The notes under the pieces were generated by a model. That model saw only the letters and a list, made by a program, of their open reading frames with translations, did no database searches and was not told the origin of the DNA. A stretch of DNA of 64,000 bases from JAWPMT01 sp965242775 (GTDB taxonomy: Bacteria; Bacteroidota; Bacteroidia; Cytophagales; Cyclobacteriaceae): positions 62,001 through 126,000 of the forward strand of contig CBDETI010000034.1 in assembly GCA_965242775.1 (NCBI GenBank). The letters are read 5' to 3'. Shown here piece after piece: positions 41,609-50,532 of this stretch; position 1 is the first letter of the stretch, and each line of letters begins with the position of its first letter. A program made the translations under genes and the position numbers.

Positions 41609-42579
41609 CGCAAATCCAATAGGATTTTTCCGGTTCTCCCTGGTGTATCCGCATGCTGAGTGGCCTGCCTTACTTCCTCCAGGGAATAAGTTCGTTCCAC
41701 ATCAGCTTTCAGGTCATTTTTAAGTAAGCCACCCAATACCGTTTGGGTCACCTGAATCTTTTGCTCCTTAGTCAGATTGGCCATCCAGGTAGTCAACCAA
41801 AACCCTTTCACTGTCAGGTTCTTGAAAATGAAAAGGCCGCTATTCAAAGGAATTGGTTTTAAGCTCAAGAGGCCAAATACCAACATGGTTCCATTGTAAC
41901 CAAGGCACTCCAAAACCTGGGCCCCAAGTTCACCTCCCACAGCATCAAAAATATAATCCACTCCCTTTCGTTCCGTTAGGGCTTTCACCTCTTTTGCCAA
42001 ATTCTCACGCTCGGTATTAATAACAGCTGTTGCTCCTAAGGCAAGGAGTTCTTTCACTTGTGCGTCTCTTCGGACCGTGCAAACAGTATTGATGCCTTTC
42101 TTTGAAGCGATTTGGATCACAAATTTCGCAAAGGCACTCCCTCCTGCCGTCAACAGGAGCCACTGTCCCGACTGGAGCCCGCTTTCCTCCAGCATGCCAT
42201 ACGCAGTAAATGGATTTACAAAAGCTTGACAGGCTACCTCGTCGGTCATGCCCTCAGGCGCTGGAATCACAGTCTTTGCAGGGACGATAACATATTCCTG
42301 CCAAACACCGATGGCTGTAAAAATCACTCGTGTTCCCTCTGGCAAATTGGTCCCTTGCCCGGCTTTGTCAATCACACCCGCAGCTTCAAAGCCACCCACA
42401 CCTGGCAACTCAGGTCGGATGCCGTACATGCCCTGCACAAACATGATATCCGAGGGGTTGATATTACAGGTGGTCACTTTGATTCTAACCTCTCCTTCGC
42501 CGGGTTCAGGTATTGGGCACTCCTTCACTTCCAGCACTTCCCAGGGTTTTCCTAAAGACTCAAAAACTGCTTGCTTCAT
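41605..42579 (-). CDS. Medium-chain dehydrogenase/reductase, enoyl-CoA reductase type
   Basis: 324 residues from the ATG at 42579 (an upstream start at 42615 is possible). The N-terminal GroES-like part (KVTTCNINPSDIMFVQGMYG, PGVGGFEAAGVIDKAG) and the Rossmann part (LLLTAGGSAFAKFVIQIASKKG) match zinc-independent MDR proteins of the trans-2-enoyl-CoA reductase/quinone reductase group. It is divergent from a fatty-acyl catabolic operon and may take part in the same pathway. The shared control region is only 56 bases. Confidence 0.75.
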   Translation of the reverse strand: MKQAVFESLGKPWEVLEVKECPIPEPGEGEVRIKVTTCNINPSDIMFVQGMYGIRPELPGVGGFEAAGVIDKAGQGTNLPEGTRVIFTAIGVWQEYVIVPAKTVIPAPEGMTDEVACQAFVNPFTAYGMLEESGLQSGQWLLLTAGGSAFAKFVIQIASKKGINTVCTVRRDAQVKELLALGATAVINTERENLAKEVKALTERKGVDYIFDAVGGELGAQVLECLGYNGTMLVFGLLSLKPIPLNSGLFIFKNLTVKGFWLTTWMANLTKEQKIQVTQTVLGGLLKNDLKADVERTYSLEEVRQATQHADTPGRTGKILLDLR

Positions 42580-42635
42580 CCTGTCTGTTTTCCATAAACT
42601 TATTGTATTTTCCAATTCAATTTAAACCCACCTCG

Positions 42636-43400
42636 ATGAACATTAAGCAAAAATTTGATCTTTCAGGGAAAACGGCAGTGATCACCGGTGCGAGCAAGGG
42701 AATTGGCCTGTCCATGGCGCAAGCATTTGGGCAGCAGGGAGCCAATGTCGTGATCTCCAGTCGAAAACAAGAGGCTTGCGATGATGTAGCGGCAGCATTT
42801 CAGGGTGATGGGATCAATGCCGCAGGGATTGCTTGCCACATGGGCGACCAAGCGCAAATAGATGCCTTGGTCCAAAAATCAGTTGAGTTATTTGGCTCCA
42901 TTGATATTTTGGTCAATAACGCAGCCACCAATCCTATTTTTGGAGCGGTAGAAGATGCTGACGCAGGCGCCTTTGACAAGATCATGAACGTCAATGTAAA
43001 GGGGCCATGGGCACTTTGCAAAGCAGCCTATCCGCACCTGAAAGAGGTCAATGGCTCGGTGATCAATATTAGCAGTATCGAGGGGTTAACCCCAGGGTTC
43101 GGCCTGGGTCTGTATAGTGTAAGTAAATCAGCTCTGATCGCACTCACCAAGGTCATGGCACGCGAATGGGGAAAAGATGGGATTCGTGCCAACGTGATCT
43201 GCCCGGGTCTCGTCGATACAAAATTTAGTGAAGCACTCACTTCCAACGACAAAATCCTTCAACATGTACAATCGAAGCAGGCCTTGCAAATGCTGGCGCA
43301 ACCGGAAGACATGGCGGGGTTGGCGCTTTACCTGGGATCGGATGCTGCTGCATTTATAACCGGTGGTGTCTTTACAGCTGACGGAGGGTATACCATATGA
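42636..43400 (+). CDS. Short-chain dehydrogenase/reductase
   Basis: 254 residues from the ATG at 42636; the frame is open upstream but that would overlap the divergent gene. Classical SDR: TGASKGIGLS nucleotide-binding motif, NNAATNP, the catalytic Ser in INISSIEG and Tyr-Lys in YSVSKSAL, and the PGLVDTKF turn. Ends with GGVFTADGGYTI, typical of 3-oxoacyl-ACP reductase or hydroxyacyl dehydrogenase relatives. First gene of a four-gene operon; its stop overlaps the next start (ATGA at 43397-43400). Confidence 0.88.
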   Translation: MNIKQKFDLSGKTAVITGASKGIGLSMAQAFGQQGANVVISSRKQEACDDVAAAFQGDGINAAGIACHMGDQAQIDALVQKSVELFGSIDILVNNAATNPIFGAVEDADAGAFDKIMNVNVKGPWALCKAAYPHLKEVNGSVINISSIEGLTPGFGLGLYSVSKSALIALTKVMAREWGKDGIRANVICPGLVDTKFSEALTSNDKILQHVQSKQALQMLAQPEDMAGLALYLGSDAAAFITGGVFTADGGYTI

Positions 43401-44593
43401 TCGATTTGTTCGCATCCACCACCCTTCAACATTGCTACCCTAAGTATCGCGATTTTATCAAGCATTACCTGCTACCGCTAGAATCACAATTGTTGAGTAC
43501 ACCATTCTTCGAAGCTGCCAAAACCCTTGATCAGTTGCGAGAAAAGGCCAAATCAGAAGGTCTTTGGACCCCTTATCTTCCTCAAGAACAAGGGGGTCTG
43601 GGATTGTCGATGTTAGATTTTGCCCAGATAAGTGAATTGATGGCAAGAACCCCCTTTGGCCACTACGTATTCAACTGTCAGGCTCCAGATATCGGCAATA
43701 TTGAATTACTGGAAAAGTATGCTTCCCAATCCTTAAAAGATCAGTTTCTGGAACCACTACTGAATGGCACTTTCAGAAGCTGTTTCTCCATGACAGAACC
43801 TGAATATGCCGGAAGCAATCCTGTTAATATGGGCACCACCGCCAATAAATCGAACGACCGATGGATCATCAACGGTCACAAGTGGTTTACTACCGCGGCA
43901 GATGGTGCAGCATTCGCGGTGGTAATGGCCGTAACCGATCCAAACGCAAGTCCCTACGAACGAGCCAGTATGATTGTAGTGCCAACTGAAACCGAGGGTT
44001 TTGAACTGGTAAGAAACATCTCAATCATGGGCGAACCAGGAGAAGGTTACCATAGTCACTCAGAGATTCGATATCACGACTGCACAGTCCCTGAAAACTA
44101 CATAATTGGCCCGGAAGGGGCAGGCTTTATGCTAGCCCAGGAGCGACTGGGTCCCGGACGCATCCACCACTGCATGCGATGGATCGGCATTTGCGAGCGT
44201 GCATTTGATCTTATGTGCCAAAGAGCTGTCAGCCGTGATATGGGTGATGGTACCTACCTGGGAGACAAACAAACAGTCCAAAATTGGATTGCCGAAAGTC
44301 GGGCAGAAATCAATGCTTCAAGGTTGATGGTGTTGCATGCTGCAAAAAAATTAGATGAGCAGGGTACTAAAGCAGCTCGAATGGATATATCCACGATCAA
44401 GTTTTATGTTGCCAATGTATTAATGAAAGTGCTTGATCGGGCCATACAGACCCATGGTGCCCTTGGCATCACCGACGACACAGTACTGGCTTGGTGGTAC
44501 CGACACGAGCGAGGAGCGCGTATATATGATGGGCCGGATGAAGTACACAAATCGTCGCTTGCTAAATCTATTCTTAAATCATATAGGCAATGA
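43397..44593 (+). CDS. Acyl-CoA dehydrogenase
   Basis: 398 residues, flavoprotein of the ACAD family introducing a trans-2 double bond into acyl-CoA. Seen: SCFSMTEPEYAGSNP, WIINGHKWFTTAADGA, GAGFMLAQERLGPGRIHHC, QTHGALGITDD and YDGPDEVHKSSLAKSILK at the end. The version resembles ACAD10/11-type enzymes, which are usually fused to or paired with an aminoglycoside-phosphotransferase-like domain; that partner is the next gene. Coupled by ATGA overlaps on both sides. Confidence 0.9.
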   Translation: MIDLFASTTLQHCYPKYRDFIKHYLLPLESQLLSTPFFEAAKTLDQLREKAKSEGLWTPYLPQEQGGLGLSMLDFAQISELMARTPFGHYVFNCQAPDIGNIELLEKYASQSLKDQFLEPLLNGTFRSCFSMTEPEYAGSNPVNMGTTANKSNDRWIINGHKWFTTAADGAAFAVVMAVTDPNASPYERASMIVVPTETEGFELVRNISIMGEPGEGYHSHSEIRYHDCTVPENYIIGPEGAGFMLAQERLGPGRIHHCMRWIGICERAFDLMCQRAVSRDMGDGTYLGDKQTVQNWIAESRAEINASRLMVLHAAKKLDEQGTKAARMDISTIKFYVANVLMKVLDRAIQTHGALGITDDTVLAWWYRHERGARIYDGPDEVHKSSLAKSILKSYRQ

Positions 44594-45666
44594 GCAACGA
44601 CACAATCAATGACCGCCCATCCAGGGTTAGACCTGGGGAGGAACTTCCTCTGGAACAGCTTACTACTTATCTGGATGAAAAACTGGGGATCAACTCATCC
44701 ATTGAAGTCAGTCAGTTCCCCAGCGGCTACTCTAACCTGACCTATTTTATTAAGTGCGGGGACGAAGAATTTGTCCTTCGACGACCTCCACATGGTGCCA
44801 ATATAAAATCGGCGCACGACATGTCCCGAGAATATAATGTTTTGTCCTTGTTGCGGCCTCACTTTCCCCATGTACCCAGGGCCCTGCTATACGAAGAGGA
44901 TACTGAAATTATCGGGGCCCCCTTTTACTTGATGGAACGAGTGCAGGGCGTTATCCTGCGCAATCGAGCGCCCAAGGGAATGCATTTGACAGCTGAAATG
45001 ATGCGGGAGATATCCGCTGCCTCCATTCAAAAACTCGCTGAGTTACATCAAGTAGATGTAAATACCACCGGCTTAGTCACCTTCGGTAAGCCCGAAGGCT
45101 ACATCAAGCGACAAGTTGAGGGGTGGGCGTCCAGATATGAAAATGCTGCAACGGACAATGTGCCTGGCATGACCGATGCCGCAAAATGGCTTCAAGACAA
45201 TCAGCTCACCGCTGAGGCAACCGCTTTTATACACAACGACTTCAAGTATGATAACCTGGTCCTTGATTCCAGAAAGGTAAGTGATGTAGTAGCAGTTTTG
45301 GATTGGGAAATGGCGACAGTCGGCGACCCGCTAATGGACCTGGGCACGACACTAGGCTACTGGTGTGAAGCAGGGGATAGCGACGCCTTGAAACCATTTA
45401 ACCTGACATGGACCCCTGGCAACTTGACTCGCGAACAGGTAGTCGAGCGGTATAGTCAGCTTACGGGACTGGATACGAGAAACATCCTCTTCTACTACGT
45501 GTTTGGCGTTTTTAAAATCGGCGTTATTGTCCAGCAGATCTATGCCCGCTATAAAAAAGGACTTACCAAGGACCCCCGATTCTCGCAATTAATTCATGTC
45601 GTTCGTGCCTGCGGCGCCAATGCCTACAGCGCCATACAGCATAATAGAATAAGCAATTTGGTATGA
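44590..45666 (+). CDS. APH-type phosphotransferase, ACAD-associated
   Basis: 358 residues of the aminoglycoside phosphotransferase/choline kinase fold: QFPSGYSNLTYFIKC near the N-terminus, the catalytic loop FIHNDFKYDNLVLD (His-x-Asp-x4-Asn) and LDWEMATVGDPLMDLG (metal-binding Asp). In mammals this domain forms the N-terminus of ACAD10/11 and phosphorylates 4-hydroxyacyl-CoA so that the dehydrogenase can use it; here it is a separate gene between two beta-oxidation genes, which fits 4-hydroxy fatty acid catabolism. Coupled by ATGA overlaps. Confidence 0.85.
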   Translation: MSNDTINDRPSRVRPGEELPLEQLTTYLDEKLGINSSIEVSQFPSGYSNLTYFIKCGDEEFVLRRPPHGANIKSAHDMSREYNVLSLLRPHFPHVPRALLYEEDTEIIGAPFYLMERVQGVILRNRAPKGMHLTAEMMREISAASIQKLAELHQVDVNTTGLVTFGKPEGYIKRQVEGWASRYENAATDNVPGMTDAAKWLQDNQLTAEATAFIHNDFKYDNLVLDSRKVSDVVAVLDWEMATVGDPLMDLGTTLGYWCEAGDSDALKPFNLTWTPGNLTREQVVERYSQLTGLDTRNILFYYVFGVFKIGVIVQQIYARYKKGLTKDPRFSQLIHVVRACGANAYSAIQHNRISNLV

Positions 45667-46571
45667 CTGAACTCACACTCTCCGACATAAAAAAAGTACT
45701 AATATTGGGCAGCGGAACACTCGGCTTGAGAGTAGGCCTGCGATCCGCCATATCAGGATTTGACACTGTCATTTACGATATCAACAGCCAAGCTTTTGAT
45801 CAGGCTCGTCAAATCCATCAAAAATTGCTTCATTCACAACTCAAACTTGGTATCATCACAGACCAAGACCTTCCAGTCATAAATAGCAGAATCCACTGGA
45901 CTACAGATATGTCTGAGGCGATAGCAGACATAGATTTTGTAAACGAATCGGTCACAGAGAATCTTGAGTTGAAAAGAAAGGTATGGTCGGAGTTCGGGCC
46001 TGCCTTGCCAGGTCATGCGGTAATGACAACCAATACCTCCTACCTGCTGCCCTCGCAGATTGCAGATGTAACCGGTGACCCCAGAAGGTTTTGTGCCTTT
46101 CACTTCCATGATGTCTTTTATGCCAATGTAGTTGATATTATGCCGCATGCCGACACAGCATCCTGGATCCCACAACTGCTTTTTGATCTGGGTAATCGGT
46201 TGAATCAAACGCCTGTGGTGGTGAAAAAGGAAAATTCTGGCTATATCTTCAATTCCATTTTACTCGCACTTATCGGTGCCGCCGGACGCCTGGCAACGCT
46301 GGATGTAGCGACCATTCACGATATTGACAGATCCTGGATGGGTAATTTTAAGCTACCCATGGGTCCTTTTGGCATATTGGACGAAGTAGGTCTGGACACA
46401 GCATGGCACATCACAAGTTCTCGACAAGACCCCAATAGTCAGGCATTCTCCCAGTTTCTAAAATCATATGTCGATGCTGGAAAACTAGGCATCAAGACAG
46501 GAGAAGGCTTTTATACCTATCCAGATCCAGCTTTCAAGCAGGAGGGTTTTGTTCAGGGAGAAATTTTGTAA
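45663..46571 (+). CDS. 3-hydroxyacyl-CoA dehydrogenase, NAD-dependent
   Basis: 302 residues. NAD-binding fold VLILGSGTLGLRVGLRS with the aspartate of the second strand (VIYDINS), the family segment FVNESVTENLELKRKVWSEF, the catalytic His in FCAFHFHDVF and the C-terminal helical domain. Resembles 3-hydroxybutyryl-CoA dehydrogenase in length. Last gene of the acyl-CoA operon, coupled by ATGA with the kinase gene. It oxidises 3-hydroxyacyl-CoA to 3-oxoacyl-CoA. Confidence 0.88.
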   Translation: MTELTLSDIKKVLILGSGTLGLRVGLRSAISGFDTVIYDINSQAFDQARQIHQKLLHSQLKLGIITDQDLPVINSRIHWTTDMSEAIADIDFVNESVTENLELKRKVWSEFGPALPGHAVMTTNTSYLLPSQIADVTGDPRRFCAFHFHDVFYANVVDIMPHADTASWIPQLLFDLGNRLNQTPVVVKKENSGYIFNSILLALIGAAGRLATLDVATIHDIDRSWMGNFKLPMGPFGILDEVGLDTAWHITSSRQDPNSQAFSQFLKSYVDAGKLGIKTGEGFYTYPDPAFKQEGFVQGEIL

Positions 46572-46600
46572 AACTTTGAAAGTCCAATCGTCGAAAAATC

Positions 46601-47131
46601 ATGCATAAACTCTTAAAACCCATCATTTTCATGCTGCTTGTTGCCTGCACGCAGGTTTCGGAAAATACTGCCGCCGAAACTTCTACCCCGGCCGCAGAGG
46701 AATCCGAGCGTACGACCTCAGAAGCGGCCACCGGTAGCTCAACAAGTGGTTACAGCGAGGAATTAGCCTATGAACTCGGCGCGGACGATTACGGAATGAG
46801 GCAATATGTATTTGCCTATTTGCGCAGAGGCCCCAACCGAGACTTAAGCCAAGAGGAGGCAGCGGAGCTACAACGAGCTCATCTTGACAACATTAAAAGA
46901 TTAGCCGAAGAAGGAAAACTCGTACTGGCAGGACCATTTATGGATGATGGTGACATTAGGGGAATATACGTTTTCGCTGTAGAATCTTTAGAAGAGGCGG
47001 AGAAAATTGCTTTTTCTGACCCGGCGATTGAAGCTGGGAGCTTAGAATTGGAGTTGCACCCCTGGTATGGGTCTGCGGCGCTCATGCTTGTAAATGACTG
47101 GCACACCAAAATTGCCAAGCAGGAGATATAA
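46601..47131 (+). CDS. Lipoprotein with YCII-related domain
   Basis: 176 residues. The signal peptide ends in a lipobox (MLLVAC), then a Ser/Thr/Glu-rich linker of about 45 residues. Residues 70-165 are a YCII-type domain: YVFAYLRRGPNR, HLDNIKRLAEEGKLVLAGPFMDDGDIRGIYVF, DPAIEAGSLELELHPWYGS, with the conserved His and Asp. YCII domains form small ferredoxin-like folds of unclear, perhaps catalytic, function; a lipid-anchored version acts at the envelope. Confidence 0.7.
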   Translation: MHKLLKPIIFMLLVACTQVSENTAAETSTPAAEESERTTSEAATGSSTSGYSEELAYELGADDYGMRQYVFAYLRRGPNRDLSQEEAAELQRAHLDNIKRLAEEGKLVLAGPFMDDGDIRGIYVFAVESLEEAEKIAFSDPAIEAGSLELELHPWYGSAALMLVNDWHTKIAKQEI

Positions 47132-47183
47132 TATTTTGGCACCAAAATTGTTCTATATTGTAGACACTAAACCGTAAACCGCT

Positions 47184-47960
47184 ATGAAAAGCATCACCCA
47201 CCTTTGCGTTCTTGTTCTGTTACTTTCATCCACTACCTGCTTTGCTCAATTTCCTTTGAGCAAGACAAAATCCAAGTTTTCGGGGATAAGAGGCACCATC
47301 GGCGGATACACCGACACGTATGACAACCTAACTCCTCAGGGCATGCTGAGTTTGATAAAGTCTGGTCAGAACTACGATTTCGACCTGGCCAACTACGATC
47401 AACAAGATTCTTATGGCGCAATTATGTCTGGTGGCAACATAGGTTTTGAGGCAGTATTCAATCCCTTCAAAACAGATGGATCGTCAAACCTTAATCAGGA
47501 AATTAGAGTGGGTGCAAGTGCGAATATTGCCCGCGAGGCAATGATCGACGTGTGGCAAAATTCTCCACAAGACCCCAATGATCTCAGTTACTACCCAGAC
47601 TACAATACCGTCACACTTTGTATCATCGAAAACGAATTTCTGCTCCAAAGCTCTTACATATTCAGAGCACCTTACCTGGATGGCCTTCTGGATGTGTATG
47701 GAGGACCATCGGTGAATATTGGTACCACTTTTGGCAATGAGTTTATTTTTCTGGGTGGTCCGGAGCAAACCTTAGAAGCTCGTAACAGCAGCTATTTTCG
47801 AGGAAGTGCCGTTTTCGGAGGCTCGATCAACTTGAAGCGTTTTTCCTATCAAATGGAAGGCGCCCTCGGATTAGGTGCTCAAGCCATACACGGTGGCGGC
47901 TCTAACACCCTCAAAACCAGCGGATTTAAATTTGCGCTGGCTTACCGGTTCAATCAGTAG
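47184..47960 (+). CDS. Outer membrane beta-barrel protein, unknown
   Basis: 258 residues with a signal peptide (MKSITHLCVLVLLLSSTTCFA). Many alternating beta strands with aromatic residues and a final FALAYRFNQ suggest an outer membrane barrel of about 8-10 strands. No further family assignment. The end overlaps the convergent ion channel gene by 11 bases. Confidence 0.5.
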   Translation: MKSITHLCVLVLLLSSTTCFAQFPLSKTKSKFSGIRGTIGGYTDTYDNLTPQGMLSLIKSGQNYDFDLANYDQQDSYGAIMSGGNIGFEAVFNPFKTDGSSNLNQEIRVGASANIAREAMIDVWQNSPQDPNDLSYYPDYNTVTLCIIENEFLLQSSYIFRAPYLDGLLDVYGGPSVNIGTTFGNEFIFLGGPEQTLEARNSSYFRGSAVFGGSINLKRFSYQMEGALGLGAQAIHGGGSNTLKTSGFKFALAYRFNQ

Positions 47961-48801
47961 ACCCTCCTAATTGGGCTCCGCAATTAGAGCAATAACTGGC
48001 ATCTTCATCCATGGTAATGTGGTCACAGTGGCTACATTGCCGGGCCCCCTTAGGTGAATTACTTTTCATCGAGGCGGCTGTGATCTCCGCAGTAACAATA
48101 CCAGTGGGTACGGCAATGATTGCATAGCCCATGAGCATAATAAAGGAGGCCAGGAATTGCCCCAGGGGAGTTTGTGGGATGATATCTCCATATCCCACTG
48201 TAGAGATGGTCACAATGGCCCAATAGATACTACGAGGAATACTTATAAAACCGTTTTCCCCTCCTTCGATCAGGTACATAAGGGTTCCCATAATGATGGC
48301 CAATGTAAATACGGCACCCAAAAACACCATGATTTTGTACCGGCTGGCGACCAAAGCGCCGGTGATTAGCTGTGCTTCGCCCAGGTAGCGCGAAAGTTTT
48401 AAGATCCTGAATACGCGGAGAAGCCGTATGGCACGAATGACGACCAAGTAGCTTCCTCCGGTGAGAAAGAGTGTGAGGTAGGTCGGTAGCAGCGCCAGCA
48501 GGTCGATGATCCCGAAAAAGCTAAATGCATATCGCGAAGGTCTTCTTTCAATAAATAACCGAAGGGCATATTCCACTGTAAACAGTACGGTGAAAGACCA
48601 CTCCGCCACCTCAAAAATATGGCCGAATCTGGCATTCAATGAGGGCACACTTTCCAGCATCACCTGCACGATACTGAGAACGATCGCGTAAAGAAGAACT
48701 ATATCAAAGAATTTGCCTGAAGGTGTTTCCGTTCCAAAGACAACCTCATAAAGCTTTGATCGTAGCTTTGGGAGATACTTGTATTCTTCTTGGTCGGACA
48801 T
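47950..48801 (-). CDS. Voltage-gated ion channel with C-terminal zinc ribbon
   Basis: 283 residues, six membrane segments. The S4 voltage sensor RAIRLLRVFRILKLSRYLG has positive charges every third residue, and the pore loop ends in the potassium selectivity filter TVGYGD. The ending CSHCDHITMDEDASYCSNCGAQL holds four Cys in a C-x2-C...C-x2-C zinc ribbon, not usual in bacterial Kv-type channels; it may assist assembly or sense redox state or metal. Start at the ATG at 48801. Confidence 0.85.
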   Translation of the reverse strand: MSDQEEYKYLPKLRSKLYEVVFGTETPSGKFFDIVLLYAIVLSIVQVMLESVPSLNARFGHIFEVAEWSFTVLFTVEYALRLFIERRPSRYAFSFFGIIDLLALLPTYLTLFLTGGSYLVVIRAIRLLRVFRILKLSRYLGEAQLITGALVASRYKIMVFLGAVFTLAIIMGTLMYLIEGGENGFISIPRSIYWAIVTISTVGYGDIIPQTPLGQFLASFIMLMGYAIIAVPTGIVTAEITAASMKSNSPKGARQCSHCDHITMDEDASYCSNCGAQLGGSTD

Positions 48802-48806
48802 ATGGC

Positions 48807-48842
48807 TAAAAATAAAAAACCCCGACCAAATACGGCCGGGGT
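48807..48842 (-). terminator. Terminator of the TonB receptor/SGNH operon
   Basis: On the minus strand ACCCCGGCC pairs with GGTCGGGGT with one mismatch around TGTATTT-like loop bases, followed by TTTTTTATTTTT. It lies between the stop of the SGNH gene (48865) and the ion channel start. Confidence 0.7.
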
Positions 48843-48864
48843 AATTCGTTAGTTCAAATTATTC

Positions 48865-50517
48865 TTAGAGAACAAAATAGATTGTTCGTAAAGGAAGCAC
48901 ATCAACCGACGGAATATTTGCCCCGAAGTTTTCATTGATGGTTTGTATAAATGCATTCGCCATCAATCCATAACCACGAGGATTTGGATGGATACCATCA
49001 ACAGAGAAAATACCATTTGGAGAGAAGTCCGGAGCTAGTGTTGTTCCATTGAAATCAAGTCCGATTTCTCCATCCGCAGCTGCTATTCCAGCTTCTGTAA
49101 ATGCAAGCTGCGTGGCCTGTGCAGGTGTCAAGCCGGCGGCATCCGCGAAAATGGGATAGACATCCGCAATGGCGAGGACGGTCTCTCCCGCCGCTGCATT
49201 CGTCTGGTCTACTATACCGTTGATAATCGCCGTGAAGGTCGCTGCAGCGGTCACCAGTTCTGTGACCTCCGAAATATCCAGGAACCGTCGGTCACCATCA
49301 GTAAAAGGCACGCCATTTTCGTCGAGGTTGAAACCGAGCGGTACCACAACCCCGACAAGGTCAGTGGTATTGGGATCCCCATCAAAATCTCCTCCCAGTT
49401 CTGCCAAAGCTGGCAGTAAGACTAGTTCGCCTTCCACCAAAGGCCTGGATTGCTGATAAGGGACAAGCGAGGCCCGTGAGGCCGCATCGATTTGCCCGGC
49501 TTGCAGCAAAATATCGAAGAACGGCCCCAGATCTGTCAATTCCTCGTCGACAACCAGCACCGGATTGGCACCATCAGCGTAGCTAATCAGTCGATTGGAA
49601 ACATCCTCCGTATTGCCGGCCAGTGCAGTAGCCTGTATGGCTTGATTGACTGCTGTAAGCCCGGTATTCAATACGGCAGCCTCGGTTCCGGCAAGAGGAA
49701 TAGCATCCCACTGAACAGCCTGAAAGTATGGCAATAAATTTACAGGGGGTAAATTCATCAGAACCCCTTTGGCTCCAGTGGCTACCATGGCCTGCACCAA
49801 CTGCGTATATTGAGCTTGGAAATCAGCAGCTGAGGTAATAGCCCGTGAACCATCTCCCCCGCTTACAGCATACCCCAAGAAGTCATTGCCGCCAAGTGAA
49901 CTGGTAAAGAAGGTAGGGTTCGTAGCTAACGCATCCCCCAGGATAGTAGAAACTCCCGGGTTAGAAGCAAAGCGCGCATAGAAAGGATTGTATGCCGGGT
50001 TAGCGTCGCTAGCCGGACCCCCAGTCAATGGGGTCAATGTTTGCGCAAGTATAATGCCCCCCACTCCGAAGTTATTAAGCATGGATACATCGCCACCATA
50101 AGGTCCGATCGCATCACCACCCGGCTCGGGAAAAATAGATGGTCCGGCCGCATCCAGTGTGAGTCTACCAAAAATAGTCCCATCCGCTCCAACGCCGGTA
50201 AAACCTAGCACTGAGTTGATATCTGGTTGCTCAAATGAACCTCCTCCTATGCCCTCTGTCATCAGCTGATTAGCGATCTGCTGAGGATAACTGTACAGTT
50301 GTCCATCATTATATAACGCACCATCCATTACTCCGGCGGCAAACGAAGCACCAAATGAAACGTAGTTTGAAAAATCCGCAGTTCCGGAACTCCCAGTTAC
50401 CGTTTCAGGAGGTATAATAGGGCTAAATTCTTCTCGATCCGCGATTAGCTCGTCCTCAGTTGTACAACCAAAAGCGGCTACAAAAACCAAGAGGATATAT
50501 ATATAATTCTTTTTCAT
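48865..50517 (-). CDS. SGNH-type (GDSL) esterase lipoprotein
   Basis: 550 residues from the ATG at 50517 (an upstream TTG at 50532 is not favoured). A lipobox (AAFGC) precedes TTEDE. The catalytic blocks of SGNH hydrolases are visible: FGASFAAG near residue 52-59 (block I variant), SLGGNDFLGYA (block III-like Gly-Asn-Asp) and DGIHPNPRGYGLMA near the end (block V Asp-x-x-His). These enzymes cleave esters of lipids or polysaccharides. It is the second gene of a TonB-receptor operon, so it may process a substrate that the receptor imports. Confidence 0.72.
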   Translation of the reverse strand: MKKNYIYILLVFVAAFGCTTEDELIADREEFSPIIPPETVTGSSGTADFSNYVSFGASFAAGVMDGALYNDGQLYSYPQQIANQLMTEGIGGGSFEQPDINSVLGFTGVGADGTIFGRLTLDAAGPSIFPEPGGDAIGPYGGDVSMLNNFGVGGIILAQTLTPLTGGPASDANPAYNPFYARFASNPGVSTILGDALATNPTFFTSSLGGNDFLGYAVSGGDGSRAITSAADFQAQYTQLVQAMVATGAKGVLMNLPPVNLLPYFQAVQWDAIPLAGTEAAVLNTGLTAVNQAIQATALAGNTEDVSNRLISYADGANPVLVVDEELTDLGPFFDILLQAGQIDAASRASLVPYQQSRPLVEGELVLLPALAELGGDFDGDPNTTDLVGVVVPLGFNLDENGVPFTDGDRRFLDISEVTELVTAAATFTAIINGIVDQTNAAAGETVLAIADVYPIFADAAGLTPAQATQLAFTEAGIAAADGEIGLDFNGTTLAPDFSPNGIFSVDGIHPNPRGYGLMANAFIQTINENFGANIPSVDVLPLRTIYFVL

Positions 50518-50532
50518 TTTCTTCAATTTCAA

